Source: Streptomyces sp. R44
Lineage (GTDB): Bacteria; Actinomycetota; Actinomycetes; Streptomycetales; Streptomycetaceae
Reading direction: 5' to 3'
DNA: 64,000 nucleotides
Assembly (NCBI RefSeq): GCF_041053105.1
Contig: NZ_CP163444.1
Span: 4,402,001-4,466,000, forward strand
Below, one piece after another: positions 62,770-64,000 of the stretch. How positions within the stretch are numbered: the stretch's first letter is position 1; every line of letters begins with the position of its first letter. The position numbers were made by a program, and so were the translations under genes. The notes below the pieces were generated by a model, which was given only the letters and a program-made list of their open reading frames with translations, did no database searches and was not told where the DNA came from.

Positions 62770-64000
62770 GTGTACAGCACCATGCAGGACGTACAACTGA
62801 CCGTGAGCCGCATCCTCCAGCACGGGATGACCATCCACGGAAAGTCCACCATCACCACCTGGACGGGCGAGCCCGAGCCGCAGCGCCGCACGTTCGCGGA
62901 GGCCGGAACACGCGCGCACCAGCTGGCCCACGCCCTGCGCGACGAACTCGGGGTCACCGGCGACGAGCGCGTCGCCACCCTCATGTGGAACAACTCGGAG
63001 CACGTCGAGGCCTACTTCGCGATCCCCTCCATGGGCGCGGTCCTCCACACGCTCAACCTCCGCCTGCCCCCCGAGCAGCTGGTGTGGATCGTCAACCACG
63101 CCGCCGACCGGGTCGTGCTCGTCAACGGCTCGCTGCTCCCCCTCCTCGCCCCGCTGCTCCCGCACCTGCCGACGGTCGAGCACGTCGTCGTCGCGGGCCC
63201 GGGCGACCGCTCCCTCCTCGACGGCGCCGCCCCGCGCGTCCACGAGTACGAGGAGCTGATCGCCGGCCGCCCGACCTCGTACGACTGGCCCGAGCTCGAC
63301 GAGCGCACGGCCGCCGCCATGTGCTACACCTCCGGCACCACCGGAGACCCGAAGGGCGTCGTCTACTCGCACCGCTCGATCTACCTGCACTCCATGCAGG
63401 TGAACATGACCGAGTCGATGGGCCTCACCGACAAGGACACGACCCTGGTCGTCGTCCCGCAGTTCCACGTCAACGCCTGGGGCCTGCCGCACGCCACCTT
63501 CATGACCGGCATCAACATGCTCATGCCGGACCGTTTCCTCCAGCCGGCCCCGCTCGCCGACATGATCGAGCGCGAGAGGCCGACCCACGCGGCCGCCGTC
63601 CCCACCATCTGGCAGGGCCTGCTCGCCGAGGTCACCGCGAACCCCCGCGACCTCTCCTCGATGACCCAGGTCACCATCGGCGGCGCCGCCTGTCCGCCCT
63701 CCCTCATGGAGGCGTACGACCGGCTCGGCGTCCGCCTCTGCCACGCCTGGGGCATGACCGAGACCTCCCCGCTCGGCACGATGGCCCACCCGCCGCACGG
63801 CCTCACCCCGGAGGAGGAGTGGCCGTACCGGGTCACGCAGGGCCGCTTCCCCGCCGGTGTCGAGGCGCGCCTCGTCGGCCCCGGCGGCGAACGCCTCCCC
63901 TGGGACGGCGAGTCGGCGGGCGAGCTGGAGGTGCGCGGCACCTGGATCGCGGGCGCGTACTACAACGGCGTCGACGGCGAACCGCTCCGCCCCGAGGACA
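62770..64000 (+). CDS. Long-chain acyl-CoA ligase (FadD type), 5' part
   Basis: The frame is open from GTG 62770, preceded by GGGAGGA, to the end of the window (410 codons), so the gene continues beyond 64000. It is an ANL-superfamily adenylate-forming enzyme. The P-loop AMP motif is MCYTSGTTGDPKGVVYSH, and downstream are VPQFHVNAWGLPHATFMTG, TIGGAACPPSLMEAYDRLG and HAWGMTETSPLG. The C-terminal domain is missing. It activates a carboxylic acid, fatty or sterol-derived, to its CoA ester, and may supply the igr-like module 2 kb upstream; that link is inference. Confidence 0.93.
   Translation, partial: MYSTMQDVQLTVSRILQHGMTIHGKSTITTWTGEPEPQRRTFAEAGTRAHQLAHALRDELGVTGDERVATLMWNNSEHVEAYFAIPSMGAVLHTLNLRLPPEQLVWIVNHAADRVVLVNGSLLPLLAPLLPHLPTVEHVVVAGPGDRSLLDGAAPRVHEYEELIAGRPTSYDWPELDERTAAAMCYTSGTTGDPKGVVYSHRSIYLHSMQVNMTESMGLTDKDTTLVVVPQFHVNAWGLPHATFMTGINMLMPDRFLQPAPLADMIERERPTHAAAVPTIWQGLLAEVTANPRDLSSMTQVTIGGAACPPSLMEAYDRLGVRLCHAWGMTETSPLGTMAHPPHGLTPEEEWPYRVTQGRFPAGVEARLVGPGGERLPWDGESAGELEVRGTWIAGAYYNGVDGEPLRPED

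Overview
This is high-GC actinobacterial chromosome and almost certainly Streptomyces. Nearly all genes have strong third-position GC, GTG starts are common, and translationally coupled ATGA/GTGA overlaps are frequent. The gene content also fits: a fused cydCD, a DtpA/Sco/ECuC copper locus, SpoIIE-type PP2C phosphatase and RsbW-like kinases, and a SigE-family ECF sigma factor. There is no phage, insertion sequence, CRISPR array or rRNA. One near-perfect and two good parS-like 16-mers, plus DnaA-box clusters in two intergenic regions, suggest the window lies in the origin-proximal core of the linear chromosome.

Layout. 1-6.5 kb: 3' end of thiC, a membrane protein, a PPP-family phosphoesterase, a LacI regulator, a HisC/Pat aminotransferase and a cyclophilin-like protein. 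6.6-14.6 kb: cytochrome bd operon cydA-cydB-cydCD behind a Rex-type operator, followed by a DosS/DevS-like GAF histidine kinase that may share its oxygen or redox context. 14.6-24.7 kb, mostly minus strand: HAD phosphatase, a three-gene operon (membrane protein, SGNH hydrolase, NAD-binding protein) with a divergent MarR regulator, an F420-type oxidoreductase, KptA, a MerR regulator, an EphD-like hydrolase/reductase fusion and an M24 peptidase. 24.9-28.4 kb: four-gene ABC operon (ATPase, permease, ATPase, permease) with a strong terminator. 28.5-36.4 kb: MFS exporter with its GntR regulator, dihydrolipoamide dehydrogenase, a rhomboid-like protein, HAD-serS, a DnaA-box array and pheA.

36.4-42.6 kb: a minus-strand copper operon (YcnI, Sco1, PCu(A)C, CopC/CopD, Tat-exported Dyp peroxidase) with a His-containing membrane protein upstream. 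42.8-53.1 kb: housekeeping and regulatory genes, namely RsbW-like kinase, PepP, GAF-PP2C phosphatase, a degenerate Prim-Pol protein, a secreted protein, a SEC-C protein, a second RsbW-like kinase, GDPD and an HtrA protease. 53.3 kb: tRNA-Ser(UGA). 53.6-55.8 kb: small membrane protein, MT0933-like antitoxin, macro-domain protein and a small secreted protein.

56.0-60.7 kb: five tightly coupled genes that match, member for member, the enzymes of the mycobacterial igr operon (ChsE2, ChsH2, ChsE1, ChsH1, Ltp2). That operon performs the last beta-oxidation cycle of the steroid side chain. The set sits behind a promoter overlapped by a perfect inverted repeat. 60.8-64 kb: a DUF1906 secreted protein, a SigE-family sigma factor, and the 5' part of an acyl-CoA ligase that runs off the window and could feed the igr-like module. 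The igr-like module, the origin-proximal parS and DnaA sites, and a set of tandem repeats that begin at stop codons are the most notable observations. All functional calls come from reading motifs and recalled family features; no searches were run.
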